Assembly: GCA_024222395.1 (NCBI GenBank)
Contig: JAAEPE010000123.1
Span: forward strand, 1 to 53,989
Origin: Myxococcales bacterium
Lineage (GTDB): Bacteria > Myxococcota_A > Polyangia > Haliangiales > Haliangiaceae
Direction of reading: 5' to 3'
Length of the DNA stretch: 53,989 nt
Of this stretch, positions 47,358 to 53,989 are shown piece after piece. Under the pieces are notes generated by a model, which ran no database searches, was not told where the DNA came from, and saw only the letters and a list, made by a program, of their open reading frames with translations. The translations under genes were made by a program, and so were the position numbers. Positions within the stretch are counted from its first letter, which is position 1; every line of letters starts with the position of its first letter.

Positions 47358-48179
47358 CTATATCCCTCCCAATCGAGCTTCGATGATGCGCTCAGCTTCA
47401 CTCCGAGAATCGCGCGGCGGCTTCTCGGGAATTGCTCCAACGTAGTTCGTTAGTTGTTCCAGGGAATCGTTGCCCGGAATTTTCCCTAGAGCCTTCACAA
47501 CTTCAACTCGAGCCTCCTCAGGCTTGAAGTCGGGCCTCATGAGGATCGCACCTAGGCAACGCGCAAGCAGACCATCCGGCGCTGTACCAATGAGTTCACT
47601 AACGGCACGGGCCAAGTCCGGGTTTGCCAGCGCTGCCAACGCAAGAGCAGGCGCTTCGTCGCCCTTCTTGAGCAAGCTCATGAGAGGCTCAATCGCTTTC
47701 TTCTCTTTCTTGGCAGCGAGGATCTCAGCAGCCGCTGCGCGGACCTTCTTGTGTCCATCCCCCAGTCCACCAAGCACCATGGCTTTGGCGCGCTTGTCGC
47801 CAAGGGCTCCCATCACTTTGAGTGCAGAGCTTCGCACCTTGGCGCTACGATGGTGCATGTAGAACGAGACCACGTCAAAGGAATCCTGTTTGGCCCGCAA
47901 CGCGACCGCATCGAGAGCGGCAGAAGCAACTCGCGGGTGCAATCCCATAGCGAGGGCATCAAGCAGCTCACCCATCGCCTGTGGCGACGTGCTGGTGCCA
48001 AGTGCTGTCGCCGCAGCGATCGCTTCTTCAACATTCGCGCTGCGAAGAGCCGACGGCGGAGCCTTCTTCAGAGTCTTCAGAGTCTTGCGCCGCTTGGCAT
48101 CCGCGTCGGTGCTGGGGGCAGAGACTGCGAGAGCCACACAAAGCCCAAGTCCCACTTTTGAGAAACCGATAGTCGTCAT
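47358..48179 (-). CDS. exported HEAT-repeat protein
   Basis: A signal peptide (cleavage after DADA) precedes about six HEAT units (PQAMGELLDALAMGLHP, RSSALKVMGALGDKRAKAM, VRAAAAEILAAKKEKKAIEP). The 273-residue product should be periplasmic. Its stop lies two bases before the start of the propeller-lipoprotein gene, so the two are translated from one message and probably bind each other. No other functional motif is visible. Confidence 0.8.
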   Translation of the reverse strand: MTTIGFSKVGLGLCVALAVSAPSTDADAKRRKTLKTLKKAPPSALRSANVEEAIAAATALGTSTSPQAMGELLDALAMGLHPRVASAALDAVALRAKQDSFDVVSFYMHHRSAKVRSSALKVMGALGDKRAKAMVLGGLGDGHKKVRAAAAEILAAKKEKKAIEPLMSLLKKGDEAPALALAALANPDLARAVSELIGTAPDGLLARCLGAILMRPDFKPEEARVEVVKALGKIPGNDSLEQLTNYVGAIPEKPPRDSRSEAERIIEARLGGI

Positions 48180-48339
48180 ACGAGCCTCTTTCCACGCTGT
48201 CCCCCAACAGAGATGAGAGGGGCGTCTTGATTGCTCGCTTGGTACCCCAAGAGCCCAAGAAAATCAACGACTCGCCTGGCTTAGGAGGCTCTTCAAATTG
48301 CTCCGGTTGCTCGCCGCAACAGCTCGTAGGGACATTTGC

Positions 48340-48480
48340 TGCAAAGCAGCAATTGCCCGAACTAGACTGCCGAGCATAAAAGATGATTGGAAATGGCGAG
48401 TCATTTCTTTTCGAGTGCAAGGCGTGAATGAGGAGCTTGTCTGGGAAAGTGACGATATGAACAACGCCGCAATCGGGAAG
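48340..48480 (-). repeat. dispersed repeat, copy B
   Basis: The reverse strand of this segment matches copy A at 32284-32417 (shared blocks TTCCCGATTGC, GCGTTG, CTCATTC-CGCC-TGCACTCGAAAA, ATCTTTT-GCTCG and GTCTAG). One end carries a perfect small hairpin, TTGCTGC-AAA-GCAGCAA on the plus strand near 48341. It lies in the 340-base gap between the HEAT gene and the small secreted protein gene. Apart from this repeat I see nothing in that gap; the open frame there does not look like a gene. Confidence 0.65.
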
Positions 48481-48519
48481 AAGGGGCCGCCAGAACGATC
48501 AGGCTTTGTGCTCGGCGGT

Positions 48520-49053
48520 CTAGTCCTCAGTAAAGTCGACTTTGCCCGAGAGCTTCTCTTCCTCCCCAAGGATGTGGAAGGTGCCCTGGGCCAGGACCAT
48601 CTTGCGAGACTCCATGGTGATCATGATCTTCTTATTGACTCCAAAGAACTCCCGTTCGAGCTTGATGTGAGAGATGAGGGAGGTCTGTCCTCGCCCCTCG
48701 GTGTACTGCTCAAATGAGTTCACCAAGTGACGGCGTCCAGTGGTCACGTCATAGAGCTTGACCGTGATCTCGAGGTCATTGAGAGGCTTCTTGAAGAATG
48801 CCGCAACGTAGATTTTCCAGCTCTTGGTCTTCTTGTCCTCTACGAACTTAGTCTTCTTGTTCTTCTTGAGCTTCTTGATGTAGGTCGAAACGCTCTTTGC
48901 ACTTGTTGGGAAGCGCGTGTTGGAGGTGAGAATCTGCCCACGGAAGACCTTCTCAGGGGACTTCTTGGCCTCGGCCTCATGTTGTCCGACGAGTAGGGCC
49001 ACCATGACGCCGGTGGCTAGAAGAAATCGCATTCCGAATCTGTGGGCTGGCAC
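48520..49053 (-). CDS. small exported protein, Lys-rich
   Basis: I place the start at the GTG at 49053, because AAGGAG lies five bases upstream of it. This gives MPAHRFGMRFLLATG followed by a signal peptide ending HEAEAKK. The mature 145 residues have a Lys-rich coil (YIKKLKKNKKTK) and a strand-rich domain (ITVKLYDVTTGRRHLVNSFEQY, KIMITMESRKMVLAQGTF). No family is recognised. It follows the DUF2520 gene at the end of the sensor-NamZ-nadD operon, with a gap of about 80 bases, so co-transcription is uncertain. Confidence 0.65.
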   Translation of the reverse strand: MPAHRFGMRFLLATGVMVALLVGQHEAEAKKSPEKVFRGQILTSNTRFPTSAKSVSTYIKKLKKNKKTKFVEDKKTKSWKIYVAAFFKKPLNDLEITVKLYDVTTGRRHLVNSFEQYTEGRGQTSLISHIKLEREFFGVNKKIMITMESRKMVLAQGTFHILGEEEKLSGKVDFTED

Positions 49054-49129
49054 TCTCACTCCTTGAATCATTGTTTCGCGGGCCTGTGACGTACAGCTTA
49101 GGCAATCTATGCAATTTCTGGCAAGCCGC

Positions 49130-50050
49130 TCACCCAATCGGCGGATCTACATCCGAGGGGTCAAGCAAAAGCTCTGAGATTCTCGCCAGTTCGACTGCAG
49201 AGGCGTCGCCACACTGATGCGACAAGGCTACGCACCGCCGCCCGAGAGCGAGATAGAGTTCTCGATGCTCCTTCGGCCCAGTGCCCAGGGCCGAAAGGTG
49301 GGTGGCGATTGTCCGCCCGTCGCCCCTCCGAATCGGCCCGGAGAGAGCTCTCGGCAAACCGAGGCGCCGCACGTTGTCCAACGACCCTTGGGCCAGACTA
49401 ACGAAGGCCTCACGCGCCCCCTCGCTCTGAACTCCCGCTCGCCCCAATACGTCCTGTGCAAGGTCGAGCAAGGCCACCAAATAGTTCGATGCGATGGCGG
49501 CAGCAGCATGATACGCCGCCACCTGGTCGGCATCTAGCGAGATACTCGCCGCTCCGAGTCGCTCTGCCAGGACCACAGCAGCGGCTCTACCAGCCACGTC
49601 TCCCTCCACTCCAAAGGTGGTCGCTGCCAAAGCCGATGCTGCCTCCCCAGGATCCACGATCGCTCGAAGAGGATGCAAGAGCCCTTTGCCGCCCGCACGA
49701 ATGTTGGCAAAAACCGTCTCCGCTGCCACGGATCCGGAACAGTGAAGGAGCACCGGCGCGCCGGCGAGAGCCCCAGCAGTTTGCAGATCCTCAGCGACTT
49801 CGGCAATAGCCTCGTCTCGCACGGCGAGAAGAAGAACCTGGGCACTTCGCAACGATGCGGGCCAATTCGCTCCAGAGAAGCATGGAATACCCGCGAATGC
49901 CCCCGCCCGGCTTGCGGCGTCGGCGCGTCTCGCCCAAAGGCCGATGGGAGGATGGCCGCACTCTGCGAGCCCCTTGGCCAACGCCATCGCGACTGGGCCC
50001 GCCCCAAGCACGAAGACTGCTGGGCCACTCGTGGAGAACTCTTCCGTCAC
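49130..50050 (-). CDS. Rossmann-fold DUF2520 protein
   Basis: From the GTG at 50050 (overlapping the nadD stop as GTGA) the 306-residue product begins with a Rossmann fold, VFVLGAGPVAMALAKGL, followed by the DUF2520 C-terminal all-helical dehydrogenase-like domain (AYHAAAAIASNYLVALLDLA, IRRGDGRTIATHLSAL). Such proteins resemble F420/NADP-type or ketopantoate-reductase-like dehydrogenases but have no assigned substrate. The open frame extends upstream over nadD but is Arg-rich and not used. Its place after nadD hints at a link to NAD or pantothenate metabolism. Confidence 0.8.
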   Translation of the reverse strand: MTEEFSTSGPAVFVLGAGPVAMALAKGLAECGHPPIGLWARRADAASRAGAFAGIPCFSGANWPASLRSAQVLLLAVRDEAIAEVAEDLQTAGALAGAPVLLHCSGSVAAETVFANIRAGGKGLLHPLRAIVDPGEAASALAATTFGVEGDVAGRAAAVVLAERLGAASISLDADQVAAYHAAAAIASNYLVALLDLAQDVLGRAGVQSEGAREAFVSLAQGSLDNVRRLGLPRALSGPIRRGDGRTIATHLSALGTGPKEHRELYLALGRRCVALSHQCGDASAVELARISELLLDPSDVDPPIG

Positions 50051-50595
50051 GAACGGTAGAGACCTAGCTCGTCGATGTGTTCTTGCACGCTCGTTGGAAT
50101 CCATGGAACAGCGGATGCGCCGAGAGCGAGACGAGCACGAATCTTCGTAGAAGACACGTCGGGAGGCGCGGGCAATTCGCCGCCTTCGTAGCCGCGGCGT
50201 TCGAAGACCAGGGGTGGGGCCAATGCCTCGATGGCATCCCATTTGTGCCAGCAGTTTGTCTCTAAGAGTATGTCTGCGCCAATAACCAACCGAAATTCGC
50301 TGTCGGGGTGACGAGTCCGCAGCCCGCACAGTGTATCGAGCATGCGTCCTTGGGGCTCAGACAGTTCACTCTCAACCCGAGAGACTCGCGCTCGCGCTCC
50401 AAGGGGCGCGATCAAGTGTTCACACATTCGCGCCCGGTCTTCGTACCCTACGAGCTCTTTCCCAAAGTAGTGCCGATAGGTTGGGACTACCCAGACTTCG
50501 TCGATAGGACAGGTCTCAAGAAGCATGAGGCATAGAGCCTGATGCCCTACGTGAGGCGGGTTGAAGCTACCACCGAAGATCGCGATCCGTGTCAT
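50047..50595 (-). CDS. nadD: nicotinate-nucleotide adenylyltransferase
   Basis: Forms deamido-NAD from nicotinate mononucleotide and ATP. MTRIAIFGGSFNPPHVGH carries the nucleotidyltransferase GGSFNPPHxGH motif, and DVSSTKIRARL is the C-terminal SxTxxR motif. The ATG at 50595 is used since it overlaps the NamZ stop by four bases (ATGA); a start 15 bases upstream is possible. At 182 residues it has the family's length. No ribosome-silencing factor or obg gene, the usual neighbours of nadD, is present. Confidence 0.94.
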   Translation of the reverse strand: MTRIAIFGGSFNPPHVGHQALCLMLLETCPIDEVWVVPTYRHYFGKELVGYEDRARMCEHLIAPLGARARVSRVESELSEPQGRMLDTLCGLRTRHPDSEFRLVIGADILLETNCWHKWDAIEALAPPLVFERRGYEGGELPAPPDVSSTKIRARLALGASAVPWIPTSVQEHIDELGLYRS

Positions 50596-51770
50596 GGGTA
50601 CATGAGCCACGACTGCCGTTCTTCCGCGAAGCGCGTCTCGGCCTCAGCCCAGGTCTTGGCGAGTGTTTTCAGGTCGCCTCCAGCCTCGATTCCGTCCCTC
50701 AGCGCAGACGAGCCTGCGAGCAAATCGAAGGCCGGAATTTCGTCAACAAACTCATACGCTTCGCTGCGCCAAGAAAAACTCTGAGCCCACAATTTGTGCA
50801 CGGCCCACACAAAGGCCACACCAGTTTTGTAGGGTAGATACGTCGAAGGATCAGTCACGTGCTGTTGCACGCCACCGCAGGCAGCCCCGGCGTGTTTTTG
50901 AAACGTTGGGGTGAACGTCAAAGGGCGAAAGAGCACCCCTGGGAGGTCTTGCTCAGCCAACAGAGCCGCCAACACTGCGCCGTCCACAAAAGGAGCCCCA
51001 GCAACCTCGAAGGGACGGGTATGCCCCCTGCCCTCACTCAATTCGGTGCCCTCAACCAGGCACATGCCCGGATACACAAGCGCGGTTTCAACAGTCGGCA
51101 TATTGGGCGAAGGCAATACCCATGGCAATCCGGTATCCCCGTAGCTCATTTCCCGCTGCCAGCCCTTCAGTGGAACGATCGTGAGTTCGAGATCGAGCCC
51201 CTCTTCCCGTGCGGCCCAAGTAGCAATTTCGCCTGCGGTGAGACCATGGCGATTGGGAAGTGAGCGGAGCCCCACAAAAGAACCGTAGCCGTCCTCAATA
51301 TCGCCCCCCTCTACCATCGCGCCGCCGATGGGATTTGGCCGATCTAAGACGACAAATGCGACGTTGGCCTTGGCGCACGCTCGCATCGCCAACACCATGG
51401 TCCAGACATAGGTGTAATACCTAGATCCTACGTCTTGGATATCGAAGATCGCGACATCCACCCCCTCTAGACTCTCGGGCGTCGGCGAGAGCGAGACCTC
51501 GTCGCTACCGTAGAGGCTGTGCACAGAGAGTCCGGTCGCGTCCCTAGCGCCATTAACGGAGATCATGTCTTGTGCGTCGCCGCGGATGCCGTGCTCGGGT
51601 CCAAAAAGTGTGACCAAGGTGAAATCCGCGGCGAAACGATCGGCGGCGTGTACCAGATCGGTTGTCACCGAAGTGGCATTGGCGATGAGCGCCACGCGGC
51701 GCCCGTCAAGCTTCACATCGCTGTCGCCGCTGAGCAGCCCATCAAGACCGGTGAGAACCTTGGCAACCAT
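50592..51770 (-). CDS. NamZ-type exo-beta-N-acetylmuramidase (DUF1343)
   Basis: The 392-residue product matches DUF1343: GRRVALIANATSV, FGPEHGIRGDAQ, FDIQDVGSRYYTY, LDRPNPIGG and SPNMPTVETALVYPGMCL, followed by EGRGHTRPFE. The family's characterised Bacillus member, NamZ, removes N-acetylmuramic acid from the non-reducing ends of peptidoglycan fragments. No signal peptide is visible, so it may work in the cytosol during wall-sugar recycling. It is six bases downstream of the sensor gene and overlaps nadD. Confidence 0.88.
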   Translation of the reverse strand: MVAKVLTGLDGLLSGDSDVKLDGRRVALIANATSVTTDLVHAADRFAADFTLVTLFGPEHGIRGDAQDMISVNGARDATGLSVHSLYGSDEVSLSPTPESLEGVDVAIFDIQDVGSRYYTYVWTMVLAMRACAKANVAFVVLDRPNPIGGAMVEGGDIEDGYGSFVGLRSLPNRHGLTAGEIATWAAREEGLDLELTIVPLKGWQREMSYGDTGLPWVLPSPNMPTVETALVYPGMCLVEGTELSEGRGHTRPFEVAGAPFVDGAVLAALLAEQDLPGVLFRPLTFTPTFQKHAGAACGGVQQHVTDPSTYLPYKTGVAFVWAVHKLWAQSFSWRSEAYEFVDEIPAFDLLAGSSALRDGIEAGGDLKTLAKTWAEAETRFAEERQSWLMYP

Positions 51771-51776
51771 AGCTCG

Positions 51777-53273
51777 CTACACTATGGGGACTGGCTTGAG
51801 CGTCACTTTGCCCGCGTCGGTCACCACTTTGAAGCGCACTTCGCGAGCGCCGTACTTCTGTTTCAGTGAAGCCTCATTGGCCATGAGCTTCTGAACAAAG
51901 CCATCGTATTCAACGCTGCTGTCTTCGCCACTAGCTTGCTTGGCTGCGACAAACTCGCCGTGGACACGGCGTAAATAGACTTCCATAGGCTCAGAAGCCA
52001 GAGCCTCAGCGTCTGCCTGTTTTTGGTCGACCGGCCCCGATTGCTGGAGGTGCGGTAACTGGGCGTGCGACTGGATGATATTGCCATCCTCATCGAATTC
52101 TTCTTCACCAGGTTCTGGCCTTCCCAAGATCCTGGCGAGCATCACATTAAGCGCATTGGCGAGACCATCGAGGTCGGTACCAACAGGTTCGAAGGTGCGA
52201 TCAAGATTGCCATTGATGATGTCGTTGACACCAATCTCGATTTCCTCAAGCGGATGCAGGATGCGGCGCGCCGCAAGATTGATACCGAGGAGCACTAGAA
52301 CAATCCCCATGAATCCCACCAACAGGATTGTGATGCCAGCCGTGCCTACAGACTTGCTGGCGTCCGTGAGCGAAATGAGAACCATTGCACCGGCTTTGGG
52401 CGAGGGATAGTTGTCGCCAACCCTCTTGCTGAAGTAGCGAGGCAAGCGGCCAGTCGTAGCTAGGTAATCATTGCCGCCGTGGGTCACGGCTCGAATGTCA
52501 CCCAGTCCGCTCTTTGCTTTGAGAGCCTGCTCTGCTAGTCCTCCATCAAAAAGCATCTTGCCGAGCGACGACTGCTGCTCCTTGGCGCTGCCAAAGCTCG
52601 AAGTGTGAATACCCTTGTCATAGAAGTAGACAACCCGCGCTCCAAGCAGCGCCTCCTGCTTGCGAGCTTCCGGTTGGGTAATGGCATAGGCGACGAGGAC
52701 AGTGCCGAGCGTCGAGCCCGTTTCTGGATCTAGAACCGGAGCAACGGTGACCTTCATAGCTCCAGACCCCTCATAGTCCCAAATCTCGCTAGTGACGATT
52801 TGATTGGCAACTGAGGCATCGAGCGCCGGGTACTTGATCTTGCCCGCGCTCAGGTAGGTGTCGGGAACCGGATCGGGGACCGGGTTGGGGCCGGACATGA
52901 GCGCTATCAGTTTGCCCCGATCATCGGTTATTGCCATGATGTCGGGCTGTGCCTCATCAGGCGAAAGCCCTGCACGGAACTTCTTGAAGACAGCCTCGGC
53001 AATCAGTGGATCCGGACCACTCTCTGCTTCCTCGCTGCCCCCCCCAAGGGAGTCGACGAGTTTGGGATCGAGAGCCAACGCCTCCGCATGCTTGAGCAAG
53101 CGAAGCATCTCAAGCGAGGAGTTCTGAATCAGAAGCTCCTGCGCCTTCGCAACTCGCTGCTCAACGTCATCTCGGATGCCCCCCTCAAGTGATGAGGTGG
53201 TCATCATGTATGCGGCTCCAGTAATGACCGCGATCAGTGCTCCTAGCACCGCGCCGATAGCTGCCCTCGACAT
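51777..53273 (-). CDS. CACHE-like/HAMP membrane sensor with MXAN_5187-type C-terminal domain
   Basis: Residue 1-25 helix, an extracytoplasmic sensing domain of about 280 residues (DIMAITDDRGKLIALMSG, like a PAS/CACHE fold), a second membrane helix (VGTAGITILLVGFMGIVLV), and a HAMP-like linker (RRILHPLEEIEIGVNDIINGNL). After a short acidic/Gln-rich region the C-terminal 80 residues (YLRRVHGEFVAAKQASGEDSS ... REVRFKVVTDAGKVTLKP) match the domain found in Myxococcus MXAN_5187. No kinase, methyl-accepting or cyclase domain is present, so the output is probably protein-protein. It starts an operon with NamZ. Confidence 0.8.
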   Translation of the reverse strand: MSRAAIGAVLGALIAVITGAAYMMTTSSLEGGIRDDVEQRVAKAQELLIQNSSLEMLRLLKHAEALALDPKLVDSLGGGSEEAESGPDPLIAEAVFKKFRAGLSPDEAQPDIMAITDDRGKLIALMSGPNPVPDPVPDTYLSAGKIKYPALDASVANQIVTSEIWDYEGSGAMKVTVAPVLDPETGSTLGTVLVAYAITQPEARKQEALLGARVVYFYDKGIHTSSFGSAKEQQSSLGKMLFDGGLAEQALKAKSGLGDIRAVTHGGNDYLATTGRLPRYFSKRVGDNYPSPKAGAMVLISLTDASKSVGTAGITILLVGFMGIVLVLLGINLAARRILHPLEEIEIGVNDIINGNLDRTFEPVGTDLDGLANALNVMLARILGRPEPGEEEFDEDGNIIQSHAQLPHLQQSGPVDQKQADAEALASEPMEVYLRRVHGEFVAAKQASGEDSSVEYDGFVQKLMANEASLKQKYGAREVRFKVVTDAGKVTLKPVPIV

Positions 53274-53791
53274 AACTCTCTCCCTTGGCCTATCCGTTCC
53301 TCACAAGTAAGTAAGAGGCACCCAACCCGGGAGCCTCATCGAGGGTCTAAGCAGTAGTGATTATGAGGTTTCCCCCAAGGTCCTGTCAATTTGAGGTCCC
53401 ATGAAAGCAAAGCGTTCATCATCTCGTGCAAATTGCCGATCTACTCGCCCAGCTTCTTCTGAATCGCATCCGTACAATTTGCCACGGTTCCGCATATGCA
53501 GCTGGTCATTGCCACCCAGTAGTCGAGCAATCCCTGCATCTTCTTTGGCCCTTGTGGCACCAAGTAGAGCGTGTTCTCCCTGGGAAGAATCCAAGCAGCC
53601 CGTTCCTGACAGCCCTCGAGAGCGCTGCCCCTCTTGTAGAGCCCTGGATTGCACAGTACAGATTGCGGAACCAGCACCAGGCTTATTGGCTGACCTACCT
53701 CGCCCTCAGGTAGTGCATCATTGTTTCTGTAAATTGGCCTCGGCGTGAGCCGCAGGCCATGGTTCACCCTCTTTTCACCACAAACGAAAGG
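53274..53791. other. unassigned stretch before the transposase remnant
   Basis: No gene could be supported. A minus-strand frame of 123 codons (53441-53812) has mixed composition, with KKMQGLLDYWVAMTSC and a Cys-rich end, and plus-strand frames are equally open, so it is not convincing. No ends of the IS256-like element can be identified. Confidence 0.4.
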
Positions 53792-53989
53792 ATGACAGAA
53801 ACCATGACCCACGAATTTGAACGTAACGAATTACAGGAAGTATTGGAAATTATTGGCCGCGAAGGATTTGGCGGAATGCAATCTGCGATGACTGCACTGC
53901 TCAACGAGGGGATGCGGCTTGAGCGGGAATACTATCTCGGCGCGCGGTCGCATGAGCCCTGCATGTGGCATTGGCGTAGATGTACGTTC
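53792..53989 (+). pseudogene. IS256-type (mutator) transposase, truncated by internal deletion
   Basis: The frame begins MTETMTHEFE and contains ALLNEGMRLEREYYLGA, typical of the N-terminal part of IS256/mutator transposases. Directly after LGA, the sequence changes: the following bases read, in another frame, as ALHVALA then TAG then MYV. This corresponds to the conserved ALKLALAEMYV found some 60 residues further on, with Glu codon GAG replaced by TAG. So a deletion, a frameshift and a nonsense change are seen. The gene continues past the right edge. A GGAT overlap before the ATG gives a weak ribosome binding site. Confidence 0.6.

Noticed and set aside
49130..50329. Longer start for the DUF2520 protein
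   Set aside because: The upstream 93 codons lie over nadD and do not resemble a protein; the GTG at 50050 overlaps the nadD stop.
53441..53812. 123-codon minus-strand open frame
   Set aside because: Composition is mixed, plus-strand frames are equally open, and no ribosome binding site or family was found; kept only as unassigned sequence.

Overview
The window looks like chromosomal DNA of a Myxococcota-type (deltaproteobacterial) Gram-negative bacterium. Reasons: moderately high GC; many lipoproteins and outer-membrane barrels of unknown function; HEAT, TPR, PEGA, FHA and PilZ proteins in quantity; a sensor with a C-terminal domain like that of Myxococcus MXAN_5187; AgmX/PglI-type C-terminal domains; and a DUF5924/DUF2914 protein. 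The lineage is an inference from gene families, not from a marker-gene tree.

Layout. 1-3.2 kb: an IS66 transposase fragment, then a minus-strand porin plus 13-haem cytochrome pair that looks like an outer-membrane electron conduit. 3.2-8.5 kb: two lipoprotein genes among decayed genes (kelch-like, FG-GAP-like and lipoprotein remnants). 8.5-21 kb: lipid and envelope enzymes (SDR, acyltransferase, adenylate-forming enzyme), an FHA-GGDEF / histidine kinase pair, a penicillin-binding transpeptidase, TPR proteins, and a three-gene secreted-protein operon. 21-28 kb: guaA and guaB (not adjacent to each other), an NhaC-type antiporter, and a frameshifted gene that appears to contain a small internal inversion. 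28-30 kb: two more decayed secreted-protein genes, one a copper type II monooxygenase with its middle deleted. 30-34.8 kb: M17 aminopeptidase, an outer-membrane protein, DUF5924/DUF2914 and an aminotransferase.

35-42.4 kb is a housekeeping run on the plus strand: holB, ricT (PSP1), PilZ, a membrane protein, a HEAT protein, tatD, then a stand-alone ribosomal protein L3 gene with its own promoter and terminator, then rlmE and tsaC. 42.4-53.3 kb is mostly minus strand: a [2Fe-2S] protein / AgmX lipoprotein / twin cNMP-binding operon, a HEAT / beta-propeller operon, and an operon of a CACHE-like sensor, NamZ-like muramidase, nadD, a DUF2520 Rossmann protein and a small secreted protein. The right edge holds an IS256-type transposase remnant.

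Most interesting points: the isolated L3 gene; the porin-cytochrome pair; a dispersed repeat of about 135 bp present twice in opposite orientation (32.3 and 48.4 kb); the small inversion inside a pseudogene at 25.4 kb; a perfect 16-bp palindrome abutting the FHA-GGDEF start; and an unusual density of decayed genes for secreted proteins. I did not find a CRISPR array, tRNA, rRNA or a complete insertion sequence.
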